A stretch of 64,000 nucleotides of DNA from NCBI GenBank assembly GCA_035561515.1, contig DATMXP010000004.1, positions 25,135 to 89,134 on the forward strand. Reading direction: 5' to 3'. Shown piece by piece: positions 1 through 8,770 of this stretch. Position 1 is the first letter of the stretch. The number at the start of each line of letters is the position of its first letter. The stretch is from Terriglobales bacterium (GTDB lineage Bacteria > Acidobacteriota > Terriglobia > Terriglobales > Acidobacteriaceae). The notes beneath the pieces are model-generated. The model worked only from the letters and a program-made list of their open reading frames with translations, searched no databases and was not told the DNA's origin. The translations under genes were made by a program, and so were the position numbers.

Positions 1-79
1 CTTCGAGAGCCTGGGGGATTACTTCCTTGCCGATGCCGTCGCCCGGCACCACTGCTATGCGTTTACGATTTGCGTTCAC
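1..79 (-). CDS. Isocitrate/isopropylmalate dehydrogenase family protein, N-terminal fragment
   Basis: Only the first 26 codons lie in the window; the gene runs off the left edge. Starting from a GTG at 79, the translation contains IAVVPGDGIGKEVIPQALE, the N-terminal beta strand and glycine-rich turn of the NAD(P)-dependent beta-decarboxylating dehydrogenases (LeuB, Icd, tartrate dehydrogenase). This turn starts the dinucleotide-binding core. The fragment is too short to tell isopropylmalate from isocitrate dehydrogenase. The ribosome binding site upstream of the GTG is weak. Confidence 0.8.
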   Translation of the reverse strand, partial: MNANRKRIAVVPGDGIGKEVIPQALE

Positions 80-105
80 GCCGGACAAGATAACAGATCG
101 GACAC

Positions 106-630
106 CTACTTACCCTGAGTGGGCGCAGCCTTGACACGGGAATACTCAAACTGCACGGTTGAAGATTTTCCGTCTGGACCTACCCACGTCCATTCCTGCA
201 CATGATGGTCTTTGTCGATCAGGCGGATGGTGAGATCACGCATGGAACCGGATTTGCCGTCGTCGTTGGTGAGGTCCTTGAATTTGAAGGCGATGACCTT
301 GGTGTCGTTGGAGGGCTCTGAGATCATCCGTGGCTGGTTACCCATGGCGCAATAGTGGGTGGCGACGAGTTTGTCGCCATCGGTGTGGAACATGGTGATC
401 ATGTTGCCCGCACCTTCCTCGGGCATCCGCTGTTCGAGCATGATGGCGGAATCGCCGGAGACGACGGTATAGGTTTCGGTGCCGACCTTTCCGTCGACCT
501 TTCCCTCCCAGTCACCAGCGAGAGTCCTCAGCGCATCGAAGCGAGGATTGTTGATCTTGACTTTGTGCTCCTGCCCGAAGGCTAATCCGGATGCAAGGAG
601 CAGGGTCAACAGCATGATATGGGACTTCAT
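106..630 (-). CDS. Secreted protein of unknown function (DUF1579-like)
   Basis: A 174-residue protein with a typical Sec signal peptide (about residues 1-19, ending AFGQ), so it is probably periplasmic or exported. The mature part has a lipocalin-like pattern: a 'LAGDWEG' motif near the start, then alternating hydrophobic strands and a conserved-looking THYCAMGNQPRM segment around residues 91-102. This resembles the DUF1579 / 'THAP4-like heme-binding' type of small beta-barrel proteins, but no ligand can be assigned. A near-perfect AGGAGG lies six bases before the ATG, so the start is secure. It is transcribed divergently from the ygfZ-like gene. Confidence 0.75.
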   Translation of the reverse strand: MKSHIMLLTLLLASGLAFGQEHKVKINNPRFDALRTLAGDWEGKVDGKVGTETYTVVSGDSAIMLEQRMPEEGAGNMITMFHTDGDKLVATHYCAMGNQPRMISEPSNDTKVIAFKFKDLTNDDGKSGSMRDLTIRLIDKDHHVQEWTWVGPDGKSSTVQFEYSRVKAAPTQGK

Positions 631-714
631 TTCGTCCTCCTAAACCGCGGAATCATAGCGCAACGTACGCGGAAGCGGAACTAAGGTGGGCCATTTATAA
701 TCGAAGTTTGGGCT

Positions 715-1788
715 ATGGACAGAACTCCTCTCTATGAACGGCTGGTTTCAGCCGGGGCACAATTCGGGGAATATTGCGGGGCGGAAACCGCGCGCGGGTT
801 TGGCGATCCTAAGGCCGAATATCGAGCGCTAATCTCCGGTTGCGGCGTTTACGACCTGGGTTGGCGGGCGAAGATCGTGCTGACCGGGGCCGACCGAGTG
901 CGTTGGGCGAACGGCATGGTGACGAACAACGTTCGAGACCTCGCGGAAGGACACGGGAATTACAGCTTTCTGTTGAACGCGCAGGGGCGAATCCAAGGCG
1001 ACGTGTACGTCTACAACATGGGCGATCACCTGCTTTGCGATACCGAGCGTTGGCAGGCACCAAAGATCCTGGAACTGTTCGACAAGTTCATCATCATGGA
1101 TGACGTAGAGGTCACGGACGTCAGCGGAAAATTGAGTGGAATTGCGGTGCAGGGGCCGGAGTCACTGAAGGTGCTGCGAGGGCTTGGGCTGACCATAGCC
1201 GATGAGGTAGAGCCACTCAAGGTTCAGCAGATGGTGTGGAACGGAATCGGGATCTCAGTGACGCGGATGGCGAGCGAGGTCGCGAAGACGTTTGAGATCT
1301 GGCTTACGGGCGAGAATGTTCCAAAGCTTTGGGATGCCCTGGTTGGAACTGGAGCTAGACCTGTCGGCACCGATGCGTTGGAGATGTTCCGAGTGGCTGC
1401 AGGTGTGCCGCGGTACGGTCTGGATATCACCGATAAATACATTCCGCAGGAAACGGAGCAGTTTCACGCACTGCACTTTTCCAAGGGTTGCTACCTGGGA
1501 CAGGAGATCGTGGAGCGAGTCCGCTCGCGAGGGGCCGTACACAGGCACTACATCGGATATCGGATCCATGGTCCGGCACCGACGCCTGGAACCGAAGTGC
1601 AGGTCGATGGAAAGAAAGTGGGAGAGATCACCAGTGCGTTGAGCGTTCCCGTTGGCGATGGAGAACGAACGTACGGGTTGGGTTACATCCGCAAGGAACT
1701 GGGCGAACCCGGCAGTAAGGTTCAAGTAAATGGGCAGGAGGCGGAAGTGGCAGCTCCGCCTTTCGACGAAGCGCTAAAACAAGGGTGA
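715..1788 (+). CDS. ygfZ: YgfZ/GcvT-family folate-binding protein
   Basis: A 357-residue protein of the aminomethyltransferase fold. The diagnostic YgfZ motif K-G-C-Y-x-G-Q-E is present as KGCYLGQE at about residues 257-264. Its cysteine separates YgfZ/IBA57 proteins from the true glycine-cleavage T protein. In known bacteria YgfZ binds tetrahydrofolate and supports Fe-S enzymes such as MiaB. It is the first gene of a tight four-gene operon ending with ribF, which places it among cofactor genes. There is no strong ribosome binding site before the ATG. The length is slightly above that of E. coli YgfZ but normal for this group. Confidence 0.88.
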   Translation: MDRTPLYERLVSAGAQFGEYCGAETARGFGDPKAEYRALISGCGVYDLGWRAKIVLTGADRVRWANGMVTNNVRDLAEGHGNYSFLLNAQGRIQGDVYVYNMGDHLLCDTERWQAPKILELFDKFIIMDDVEVTDVSGKLSGIAVQGPESLKVLRGLGLTIADEVEPLKVQQMVWNGIGISVTRMASEVAKTFEIWLTGENVPKLWDALVGTGARPVGTDALEMFRVAAGVPRYGLDITDKYIPQETEQFHALHFSKGCYLGQEIVERVRSRGAVHRHYIGYRIHGPAPTPGTEVQVDGKKVGEITSALSVPVGDGERTYGLGYIRKELGEPGSKVQVNGQEAEVAAPPFDEALKQG

Positions 1789-1800
1789 GAATCGAGAGTT

Positions 1801-2454
1801 ATGGCTGACAAAAAGAACGAGGAATTTACAGTAGCAGACCGCCGGCGGTTTTCGTTTGAGGACGGCGAAATTCATGACAACCCGGAGCGCGCGCAGCGTC
1901 CGGAAGAGAAGGCGTCCGAGTCTGCGAAGCCGCTCGAGGCCGCGCCACAGGAAACGAAGAAGGCAGAAATAAAGGAGTTTCCAAAAAAGGAAACGGTGAC
2001 CGAACCGGAAGCGGCGACTGACACCGCGACCGGTCAGCAGCATCCTCCGCTCAGCGAGGCAGATAAAAAGGCGGGCGACACGGGGTTCGCACAAGCTTCC
2101 AAGGCGATCGACGATCAGATCCGTGCGCAACTTGGGCGCAAAGCCGAAGATTTTCAGATGAGCTTCGATCGTTTTGTCGCTTCGCTCTACATGACCGCGC
2201 TGATGCAAATGGGGCTGTTACACGAGCAAGGCGGCCAGCCGCGAGTCGATTTGCTCGGAGCACGCCAGACGATCGACACGCTGGTGCTAATCCGCGACAA
2301 GACAAAGGGAAATCTGACGCCCCAGGAAGAAAACCTGCTGAGCAACTCGCTGTACGAAGTGCAGATGGCGTACGTGGAGGTTACGAACGCGGTCACGCGA
2401 CAGGTGCAGCCTGCTCCTCCGGGAGCAGTACCGAATCCGTTCGTCAAGAAATGA
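1801..2454 (+). CDS. DUF1844 domain protein
   Basis: A 217-residue protein with two parts. Residues 1 to about 100 are charged, low-complexity and probably disordered (rich in E, K, P and A). The C-terminal part, from about residue 118, reads FDRFVASLYMTALMQMGLL and then a helix-rich segment with DTLVLIRDKTKGNL and NSLYEVQMAYVE. This is the DUF1844 domain, common in Acidobacteria and deltaproteobacterial lineages and of unknown function. It begins 12 bases after the ygfZ-like stop and overlaps the next gene by four bases (ATGA), so the three are probably translationally coupled. Confidence 0.8.
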   Translation: MADKKNEEFTVADRRRFSFEDGEIHDNPERAQRPEEKASESAKPLEAAPQETKKAEIKEFPKKETVTEPEAATDTATGQQHPPLSEADKKAGDTGFAQASKAIDDQIRAQLGRKAEDFQMSFDRFVASLYMTALMQMGLLHEQGGQPRVDLLGARQTIDTLVLIRDKTKGNLTPQEENLLSNSLYEVQMAYVEVTNAVTRQVQPAPPGAVPNPFVKK

Positions 2455-3218
2455 AAGCGACACTGACCGTTCTAGGAAGCGGTACGTCGATGGGAGTACC
2501 GACGATCGGTTGCACCTGCGCGGTGTGCCGGTCGGAAGATCCCATGGACAAACGCACACGTCCGTCGGTGATGGTCACTTACGGCGACAGAACGGTGGTG
2601 ATCGATACGACTCCGGATTTCCGGCAGCAGGCGATCCGGGAGGGAATCCGCAAAGTGGACGCGGTGCTGTACACGCACGCGCACGCGGATCACATTCTTG
2701 GATTGGATGATCTGCGTCCACTGACGTTCTGGAGTGGAGATATTCCGCTCTATGCAGATGCGGCCACCATGTCGCGGCTGAAAGAGATCTTCGGCTACAT
2801 ATTTTCGGGTGAGTACAGATTCGGCGGATCATCAACGCTGGTTTTGAAGGATCTGGCGGGGGACATCGAGTTGTTCGGCGCCAGCTTTCGTCCGGTGAAG
2901 GTGAAACACGGAGACGCAGAGATCCTGGCGTTCCGGTTTGGCTCGGCCGCGTACGTGACAGACTTTTCGGATATCCCTGAAAGTGCAATTCCCATGCTTG
3001 AGGGACTCGACCTGCTGTTCCTAGACGCGCTGCGGCACAAGCCGCACCCGACGCATTCGTCGCTTTCCAATTCACTGGCGCTGGTTGAGCGCCTGAAACC
3101 GAAACGGGCCTTTTTTACGCATATCTCACATGACCTGCCTCATGCTGAAACGAACGCCGTGCTGCCGGGGAACGTGCGGCTTTCGCATGACGGGTTGAAG
3201 CTTGAATTCGAAATCTGA
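2451..3218 (+). CDS. MBL-fold metallo-hydrolase (PhnP/RNase Z-like)
   Basis: A 255-residue metallo-beta-lactamase-fold enzyme. The zinc motif HxHxDH is seen as HAHADH at about residues 76-81, followed by ILGLDD. Further metal ligands are likely in VKHGD, AYVTDFSD, FLDALRHKPHPTHSS and FFTHISHDLPH. An early pair of cysteines (GCTCAVC) and this motif order match the PhnP-like cyclic phosphodiesterase group, which is often annotated only as MBL-fold hydrolase. It is cytoplasmic, with no signal peptide. It overlaps the preceding DUF1844 gene by four bases and touches ribF through a TGATG junction. The substrate is unknown. Confidence 0.85.
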   Translation: MKATLTVLGSGTSMGVPTIGCTCAVCRSEDPMDKRTRPSVMVTYGDRTVVIDTTPDFRQQAIREGIRKVDAVLYTHAHADHILGLDDLRPLTFWSGDIPLYADAATMSRLKEIFGYIFSGEYRFGGSSTLVLKDLAGDIELFGASFRPVKVKHGDAEILAFRFGSAAYVTDFSDIPESAIPMLEGLDLLFLDALRHKPHPTHSSLSNSLALVERLKPKRAFFTHISHDLPHAETNAVLPGNVRLSHDGLKLEFEI

Positions 3219-4171
3219 TGCAGATATTCCGACACCTTCAGGATGTTCCCAAAGATTTTGGGCCGACGATTGTGAGCGTCGGAAACTTCGACGGTATCCA
3301 CCGCGCACACCAAGCGGTACTGCACGAGATGCTCACACGGGCACGCGCCGGCGGCATGAAGGCGATGGCGGTGACGTTTGATCCGCATCCAACCAGAATT
3401 CTGCGCCCGGATGCGGAACTTAAACTGATCACGCCTTTGCCTGTGAAGCTGAAGCTGTTTGAGAAAACAGGAATCGATGCACTGCTGGTGCTGCCGTTTA
3501 CTCGCGATCTGTCGATGATGACACCGCAGGAGTTCGTGCGGCAGATCCTAGTCGACGCATTGAACGTTAGAGAAGTACACGAAGGCTATAACTTCCATTT
3601 TGGGCACAAGGCTTCCGGAAACGTGGACGTGCTGCGTGAGTTCGGCAGAGAGCATGGATTCAAAGTGTTTGTGTATCCCGAGATGACGCTGCGGGGCGAG
3701 AAGGTCTCCAGCACCGAAGTCAGGCGCCTGTTGTGCGAAGGAAACGTCAGCAAAGCGAGGCATCTGCTCGGTCGAGTATTTTCGATTCACTCGAGTCCGG
3801 GGCGAGGAAGGGGTTACGGGCATAAGTACACGGTGCCGACTATAAACCTCGTGCCATACGAGGAGTTGATTCCGCGCGACGGCGTGTACATTACACGGTC
3901 AAAGATCGGCGATGTGTGCTTCGATTCGGTGACGAATGTCGGGGTGCGTCCGACGTTCGGCCCAGATTCATTTGCGATTGAAAGCCACATGCTGAACTTT
4001 CATCCGATCGAACTGATGGCACAGACCCCAGTCGAGTTGATTTATCTGAAGTGGATCAGGCCGGAGATGAAGTTTTCTTCCACTGAGGCACTGCGCGACC
4101 AGATCGCAAAAGATGTCCATAAGGCCCGGCGGTTCTTCCACCATCTAAAAACGCGAGAGCAACTGGTCTAG
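3218..4171 (+). CDS. ribF: Bifunctional riboflavin kinase / FAD synthetase
   Basis: A 317-residue protein that makes FMN and then FAD from riboflavin. The N-terminal nucleotidyltransferase half has SVGNFDGIHRAHQAVL and TFDPHPTRIL. The transition region carries SSTEVRRLL and the 'V-S-K-A-R-H-L-L-G-R' helix. The C-terminal riboflavin kinase half has GRGRGYG and VPTINL in place of the usual GFPTANL. The length matches the family. The ATG overlaps the stop of the metallo-hydrolase (TGATG), and the 3' end overlaps the stop of the opposing Ig-domain gene by four bases, so transcription converges here. Confidence 0.95.
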   Translation: MQIFRHLQDVPKDFGPTIVSVGNFDGIHRAHQAVLHEMLTRARAGGMKAMAVTFDPHPTRILRPDAELKLITPLPVKLKLFEKTGIDALLVLPFTRDLSMMTPQEFVRQILVDALNVREVHEGYNFHFGHKASGNVDVLREFGREHGFKVFVYPEMTLRGEKVSSTEVRRLLCEGNVSKARHLLGRVFSIHSSPGRGRGYGHKYTVPTINLVPYEELIPRDGVYITRSKIGDVCFDSVTNVGVRPTFGPDSFAIESHMLNFHPIELMAQTPVELIYLKWIRPEMKFSSTEALRDQIAKDVHKARRFFHHLKTREQLV

Positions 4172-4827
4172 CGGTTCACGTCGACTGTGATTGGACCGTC
4201 CGTCTGAAGGCGGACGCGGGTGATGCGCTTCGGCCGGGGTACTTCCGCAACGGCGTCGGCGTGCACGATGTAGTGTCCGTTTGGCAGGGCTGCCGAGAAA
4301 CGGACTTCCTTCCTCAATGTGGGCACGAGTTGCTGGTGTTCGTAGCCGAGTGTGAAGGCCTTGCCGACTTCATTCACCGCAACTACGACTACGGTGATAT
4401 CGAATACTTCCCGCGAACCATTGGTGACTTCGACAGAACCAGACAAGGTGTTGGAATTCAGAGCGGGAGCTTTGAGCCAGCGAATGGCGAGGTCGTCAGA
4501 GATTTCGATGACGAAATCGCGAACGATGGTTTTTCCCGTTGTGTCAGTGACTGAGACTTTGAAGCGGAATGTGCCGTTCTCGGTGGGGATGCCGGAGAGG
4601 GCACCGGAATCATTCTTAAGGCCAATACCGGGCGGGAGGTTTCCCTCTGTCTGAGCCCAGCGGTAAGGCTTGGCACCGCCGGTCATAGAGATCATGGCGG
4701 AGTAGGAGCGGTCGACGTTTCCAGAAGGAAGGGCAGTGGTCTGAAACGCAAGCGCCTGAGTCGGCGTCTGCGCCAGCGAAGAGCCGATTACAACAGCAAC
4801 GAACAAAACCGCGCAACAGAATCGCAC
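4168..4827 (-). CDS. Secreted putative Ig-domain protein
   Basis: A 219-residue exported protein, read from GTG at 4827 because the sequence from there is a clean signal peptide (VRFCCAVLFVAVVIGSSLAQ). An ORF extended upstream to 5250 would have a non-coding-looking N terminus and run antisense through the start of the next gene. Residues about 45-110 hold a putative Ig (He_PIG/cadherin-like) repeat: GGAKPYRWA, LPPGIGL, GALSGIPTENGTFRF and VSVTDTTG. The C-terminal half is beta-rich without a known motif. The protein probably acts in the periplasm or on the cell surface; no partner is evident. Confidence 0.75.
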   Translation of the reverse strand: MRFCCAVLFVAVVIGSSLAQTPTQALAFQTTALPSGNVDRSYSAMISMTGGAKPYRWAQTEGNLPPGIGLKNDSGALSGIPTENGTFRFKVSVTDTTGKTIVRDFVIEISDDLAIRWLKAPALNSNTLSGSVEVTNGSREVFDITVVVVAVNEVGKAFTLGYEHQQLVPTLRKEVRFSAALPNGHYIVHADAVAEVPRPKRITRVRLQTDGPITVDVNR

Positions 4828-5017
4828 CCATTGATTATAGGTGCACTGCAACAAATCGAGGCCCACGCCGTTCGGGGCCGCTTCACTCTGGGTTGATGTC
4901 CCTGGGTGTGACTTGTAGCCTTGCGGAGCGCCGCAGTTAGAGCTAGGATGCGGCGCGGTATATGGGAGCGCAGGCGTGAATCCCGCCGCCGTAGCGCTTT
5001 TCGGCCTGGAGGGCGTG

Positions 5018-6142
5018 ATGAGATTACAGCGATTGATGCTTCTGATGATTGTGCTTCTGTCTGTGTTTGCGTTGGCGCAGACGAGGATCGTAATTCCCGC
5101 GGGCACTCCCGAAGATAAGGCGTTGACTGCGATCGGGCAGGAAGGGGATGCCCAAGCGCGGACGAAGATGCTGGAGGAGTTCGTAGCGAACTTCGCCTCG
5201 AACCCGGCAGCCGTGGCGTACGGAAACTGGCAGTTGTCGCAGCAGTTCATGGGCAGCGATGCAACGAAAGCGCTCGATTACGGCGACAAAGCCCTGGCTG
5301 CGATGCCGGACGTCATCGATATTCTGCAGTCGCAAACGGACATCGCACAGCAGGCAAAGAACTATTCGAAAGTTGTGGATTACGCGACACGCGCCGCTGT
5401 TGTGATCAACGGCATTTCGAAGCAGCCAAAGCCGGAAGGAACGGACGAGGAATCGTGGAAGGGGTCGGTGCAACAGCAACGCCAGCAGGCCCAGCCGACC
5501 TACGATTATCTTGCTGCCGCGGCGTACAACGCGATGGGGGCGGAAACCGACCCGAAGAAGCGAGTGGCTGAAATCGAGAAGTTTACGCAGTCATTTACTG
5601 GCTCGCCATTGATGGAGAATGCCAATCTGCTGGCGATTGCCAGTTTCCAGGAAATGAATGACCTGGCGAAGATGGCGAGTTTTGGAGAGAAGGCGCTTAA
5701 GGCGGATCCGAATAATGCGTCCTTGCTTACGTTGATGGCGAATGCATTTGCAGAAGATCCGAAAGGCGCAGAGTTGACGAAGGCTGATGCCTACGCGAGA
5801 AAGGCAATCGAGATCGTTAAGGCCGACACGACGTCGCCGGAAGAGAAGAAACTGGTAACGGAGGGCTTCGCGCACCAGGTGCTTGGATATACATTGCTGC
5901 GGCAAGAGAACACTCCGGCAGCGATTGCGGAATTGAAGACCGCCTCGGCGATGCTGAAGAGCGATCCGGCGAAGTACTCGATTACGTTGTATCGCCTCGG
6001 GTTCGCTTATGCGAAATCGAACCAGGTGGCGAATGCAAAGCAGGTACTGACGGAGGCCACGGAAGTGGACGGTCCGTTCAAAGAGGCGGCGAAGGAGTTG
6101 CTGGGGAAAGTGAACGCAGCCAAGCCGGCGCGGAAGAAGTGA
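5018..6142 (+). CDS. TPR-like repeat protein, exported
   Basis: A 374-residue protein starting with a hydrophobic signal segment (LQRLMLLMIVLLSVFALAQ). I chose the ATG at 5018 because GGAGGG lies about seven bases upstream; the frame stays open to 4976 without a signal peptide at that end. The rest is alpha-helical with tetratricopeptide-like pairs, for example ALDYGDKALAAMPD, ASFGEKALKADPNNASLLTL and TLYRLGFAYAKSNQVANA. Such proteins act as periplasmic scaffolds. It ends in a lysine/arginine-rich tail and is followed directly by a Rho-independent terminator. Confidence 0.75.
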   Translation: MRLQRLMLLMIVLLSVFALAQTRIVIPAGTPEDKALTAIGQEGDAQARTKMLEEFVANFASNPAAVAYGNWQLSQQFMGSDATKALDYGDKALAAMPDVIDILQSQTDIAQQAKNYSKVVDYATRAAVVINGISKQPKPEGTDEESWKGSVQQQRQQAQPTYDYLAAAAYNAMGAETDPKKRVAEIEKFTQSFTGSPLMENANLLAIASFQEMNDLAKMASFGEKALKADPNNASLLTLMANAFAEDPKGAELTKADAYARKAIEIVKADTTSPEEKKLVTEGFAHQVLGYTLLRQENTPAAIAELKTASAMLKSDPAKYSITLYRLGFAYAKSNQVANAKQVLTEATEVDGPFKEAAKELLGKVNAAKPARKK

Positions 6143-6160
6143 GAATCAGGAAGTGCAATC

Positions 6161-6197
6161 AAGGGCATTGCCTTACGGGCGATGCCCTTATTTTTTC
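6161..6197 (+). terminator. Rho-independent terminator of the TPR gene
   Basis: AAGGGCAT and ATGCCCTT form an 8-bp stem around a loop that can itself pair (GCC/GGGC). The stem is followed by TATTTTTTC. The T tract lies inside the 3' end of the opposing lipoprotein gene, where it encodes its terminal lysines. Confidence 0.8.
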
Positions 6198-6778
6198 TTG
6201 GTGAGTTCGTCTGACAACAGGTGCGCCTTCAGCGCCAGATTGTAGGCCCGTTCGAAATCGCCATTCCCCATGGCGTTCTGGGCTTCCTTCACGTAAGAAC
6301 GGATGTGTTGAACCTCTGTCTGTTCGTTGCTGGAGAGGGTGCGGTTAAGTCCGCGCAGGTTCGATTCGGTTGCTTCAATCAATTGTGTGGTGTCGAGCTT
6401 CTGGTGAAGCGCTTCGTCGTGCGAAATCGACGCGGCGGTGAGTGGACCAGACTGTTGAGCCGGTGCCGGCGTGTTTTCTACGACGGTTTTCTTTGGTGGA
6501 GCAGGAGGCTGTACGACCTTTCGCGCTGGCCGCGGTTTGGGCTTCGGAGGAGTGGCGGTAGCGATGGTGATCTCTTCCGGGGTCGGCAAGGGGCGAGCGG
6601 GCTCGGAAGTTATCGGCGGCGGAGGGCCGGGCGACTGAGTAGTGGTTGTGGCCGGCTGAATTGTTGGAGCCTGAGCCTGCGACCGAATATTGGGCTTCTT
6701 CTTCCAAAGCTTGCAGCCGGACGAGCCCAGTAATAGGGCAGCGAGCAAGAGGAAAGATGGTGTCCGGCCTAGCTTCAT
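6188..6778 (-). CDS. Putative lipoprotein with Pro-rich linker
   Basis: A 196-residue protein starting at ATG 6778; a TTG seven codons upstream is an alternative. The N terminus is a lipoprotein-type signal (PSFLLLAALLLGSSGC) with an imperfect lipobox, so lipidation of that cysteine is likely but not certain. Residues about 25-110 are rich in proline, threonine and alanine and probably form a flexible envelope-spanning linker. The last 80 residues are helical and carry TPR-like character (GDFERAYNLALKAHLLSDEL). It lies downstream of the sensor kinase on the same strand and may belong to that transcript. Function is unknown. Confidence 0.7.
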   Translation of the reverse strand: MKLGRTPSFLLLAALLLGSSGCKLWKKKPNIRSQAQAPTIQPATTTTQSPGPPPPITSEPARPLPTPEEITIATATPPKPKPRPARKVVQPPAPPKKTVVENTPAPAQQSGPLTAASISHDEALHQKLDTTQLIEATESNLRGLNRTLSSNEQTEVQHIRSYVKEAQNAMGNGDFERAYNLALKAHLLSDELTKKK

Positions 6779-6814
6779 ACGTATTTTGTATTCCTTCAAC
6801 AGTAGTTACGCAAC

Positions 6815-8707
6815 TTACGCTGGTGATACGTCGGCGGAGGCCTCGCTGAAGGCCCGATCGACGTTGGCGATTGCGGGCAAGCGAAGGTGGAATGTTGTGC
6901 CGCCGCCATCGCGTGATTCAAATTCGAGCGAGCCGTTATGAAGTTGCAGGACCCGGTAGGTCATGGCCAAGCCGATGCCGCTGCCGCCCTTCTTGGTCGT
7001 GAAATAGAGGTTGAAAATCTTGTCCCTGACCTCGGGCGGAATGCCGGGCCCCTGGTCTTTGATGTCTATGCTGACAACATTGTCGTCGCGATAGGCCGCC
7101 ATGGTGAGACTTCCTCCGCTGGTGCCCATCGCCTGAATGCCATTGAGCACCACGTTGAGCACGGCCTGCTTGATCAAGTCTGCATCGATGCGAACCCAGA
7201 GGGGCTCGTTAGCGATTTCGCGGACGAGTTGGATGCCCTGCTGGTTGGCCTGCGGGATAGCAAGGAGCGCGACATCTTCAAGTGTTCGGCGAAGATCAGT
7301 TTCGATAAGCCGGAGTTCGACGGGCCGGGAGAAGTCCACAAGCGTTTGAACAACACGGTCGAGACGGCGGATCTCGCTGGCGATGACGTCCATGTGCCTG
7401 CGACTGTCTGGTTCGAGATCCGGAAGCTTTTCGCGGAGCACTTCAAGGTGAAGAACGATAGCGTTGATGGGATTCTTGACTTCGTGCGCGACACCGGAGG
7501 TGAGGCGTCCGATAGCGGCGAGACGCCGAGAGAGTTCGATTTCGTCCTCGATCTTCTGGACTGACTCGGCGTCACGGATGGTGACAAGGGCTCCGATTCG
7601 TTCGCCACGCTCTTCGATGAAATCGAGCGAAACCTGGACACGCCGGCCGTTCTCCGTCTGAAGTTCAGCTTCTTCCAGCGGGTGATGGAGTTGGAAGGCG
7701 TCGAGGATCACACGGCCGAGCACGGAAGCGTCATTGAAGATGTCTTCGACAGAACGGCCGAGCATTTCGCTGCGCGGTCTGCCGACAAACCTTTCAGCGG
7801 AGGCGCTCACGAGAACGGCCCGCCAGTCACGCGTGAAGAGCATGAGGCCATCTTCAAGATTGGCCATGATCTGATCGAGGTTCTCCTTCAAAGCGGAGAA
7901 GACTTCTTTCACATCACGCATCTGGCGACCGAGTTTGTCGATCTTGTTGCTGACCTGGCCATACTCGTCTTTGCGCGTCTCCTGCTTTTCTTCCGGGGCG
8001 ACGTCAATTTCGCCGGCGGTGAGGCGATCGAGGCGCTGGCCGATTGCTTCGAGAGGCCGAAGCGCAAAATTCGACAATGCTGCGGCCAGCACGAACGATA
8101 CGAAGATCGCAATACCGGCAAAGGTAAGAGCACGGTTGAACTGAGGTTCCAGTTCGTTCTTCAGAAAAAGCGTTTGCAGGCTGACACGGACTTCGCCGAA
8201 GGGAACACCGGCACGCTGAAGGCGAAGGGTGACGTCATAGACCTTGGGTTTGCCATAGACGATCTTCACCTGCTGCCAGAAGGTGGCGTTACGCAGGTTG
8301 AGGAATTGTTCACGCTTGGGCAGGGGTTTTCCCTGAAGGTCGCTCAACGAATGCAGGAGCGCATTGCCTTTGATGTCAGCAATCGCCACTTCGTAGACAC
8401 TCGGCTCGTATCCCACGATGGACTGGATGAGCGAGTTGACGCCGGGGTCTTCCGCAAGGCTGCCTTCAAGGACGCGGCGGACCTCGTCGGGATCCTGTTC
8501 ATTGACCCGCATATTGCTGAGGTCAACGTCGAGCGAGTCGCGAGAAACCTGGTAAATCTGATGGGCGATGAAGTCGCCTTGTTCGTAGGCTTCCGTGATG
8601 CGCTGACGCAGGATCTGAGACAAATAGACGTACGAGAGCACTGAGACCAGGGCGAGCACCATACCGCTGATCGCCAGCACGAGTTTTGTCTTCAGGCGGA
8701 GACGCAT
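6815..8707 (-). CDS. NtrB-type membrane sensor histidine kinase
   Basis: A 630-residue kinase. Transmembrane helices at about 9-30 and 195-215 flank a periplasmic sensor region. They are followed by a HAMP segment (about 213-265), a PAS domain (about 275-385), a HisKA dimerisation domain with phospho-acceptor His408 in GVAHEVKNPINAI, and an HATPase_c domain with the N box (NVVLNGIQAM) and G boxes DQGPGIPPE and GGSGIGLAM. This layout is typical of kinases paired with sigma-54 regulators. The partner is almost certainly the NtrC-type regulator 63 bases upstream on the same strand. The signal is unknown. Confidence 0.92.
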   Translation of the reverse strand: MRLRLKTKLVLAISGMVLALVSVLSYVYLSQILRQRITEAYEQGDFIAHQIYQVSRDSLDVDLSNMRVNEQDPDEVRRVLEGSLAEDPGVNSLIQSIVGYEPSVYEVAIADIKGNALLHSLSDLQGKPLPKREQFLNLRNATFWQQVKIVYGKPKVYDVTLRLQRAGVPFGEVRVSLQTLFLKNELEPQFNRALTFAGIAIFVSFVLAAALSNFALRPLEAIGQRLDRLTAGEIDVAPEEKQETRKDEYGQVSNKIDKLGRQMRDVKEVFSALKENLDQIMANLEDGLMLFTRDWRAVLVSASAERFVGRPRSEMLGRSVEDIFNDASVLGRVILDAFQLHHPLEEAELQTENGRRVQVSLDFIEERGERIGALVTIRDAESVQKIEDEIELSRRLAAIGRLTSGVAHEVKNPINAIVLHLEVLREKLPDLEPDSRRHMDVIASEIRRLDRVVQTLVDFSRPVELRLIETDLRRTLEDVALLAIPQANQQGIQLVREIANEPLWVRIDADLIKQAVLNVVLNGIQAMGTSGGSLTMAAYRDDNVVSIDIKDQGPGIPPEVRDKIFNLYFTTKKGGSGIGLAMTYRVLQLHNGSLEFESRDGGGTTFHLRLPAIANVDRAFSEASADVSPA

Positions 8708-8770
8708 GGATAGAGAAAGAAGAAGACAGGCGCGCTTACCCCATAATACCGGAGTTTTACCTGCTTTCCG

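Noticed and set aside
4828..5250. Upstream extension of the Ig-domain gene to 5250
   Set aside because: The extension lacks coding character, runs antisense through the start of the TPR gene, and puts a clean signal peptide in the middle of the protein.
6938..8644. Long plus-strand ORFs (208 and 320 codons) opposite the sensor kinase
   Set aside because: The minus strand encodes an intact HAMP-PAS-HisKA-HATPase protein; the plus frames carry no domain and are shadows of codon bias.
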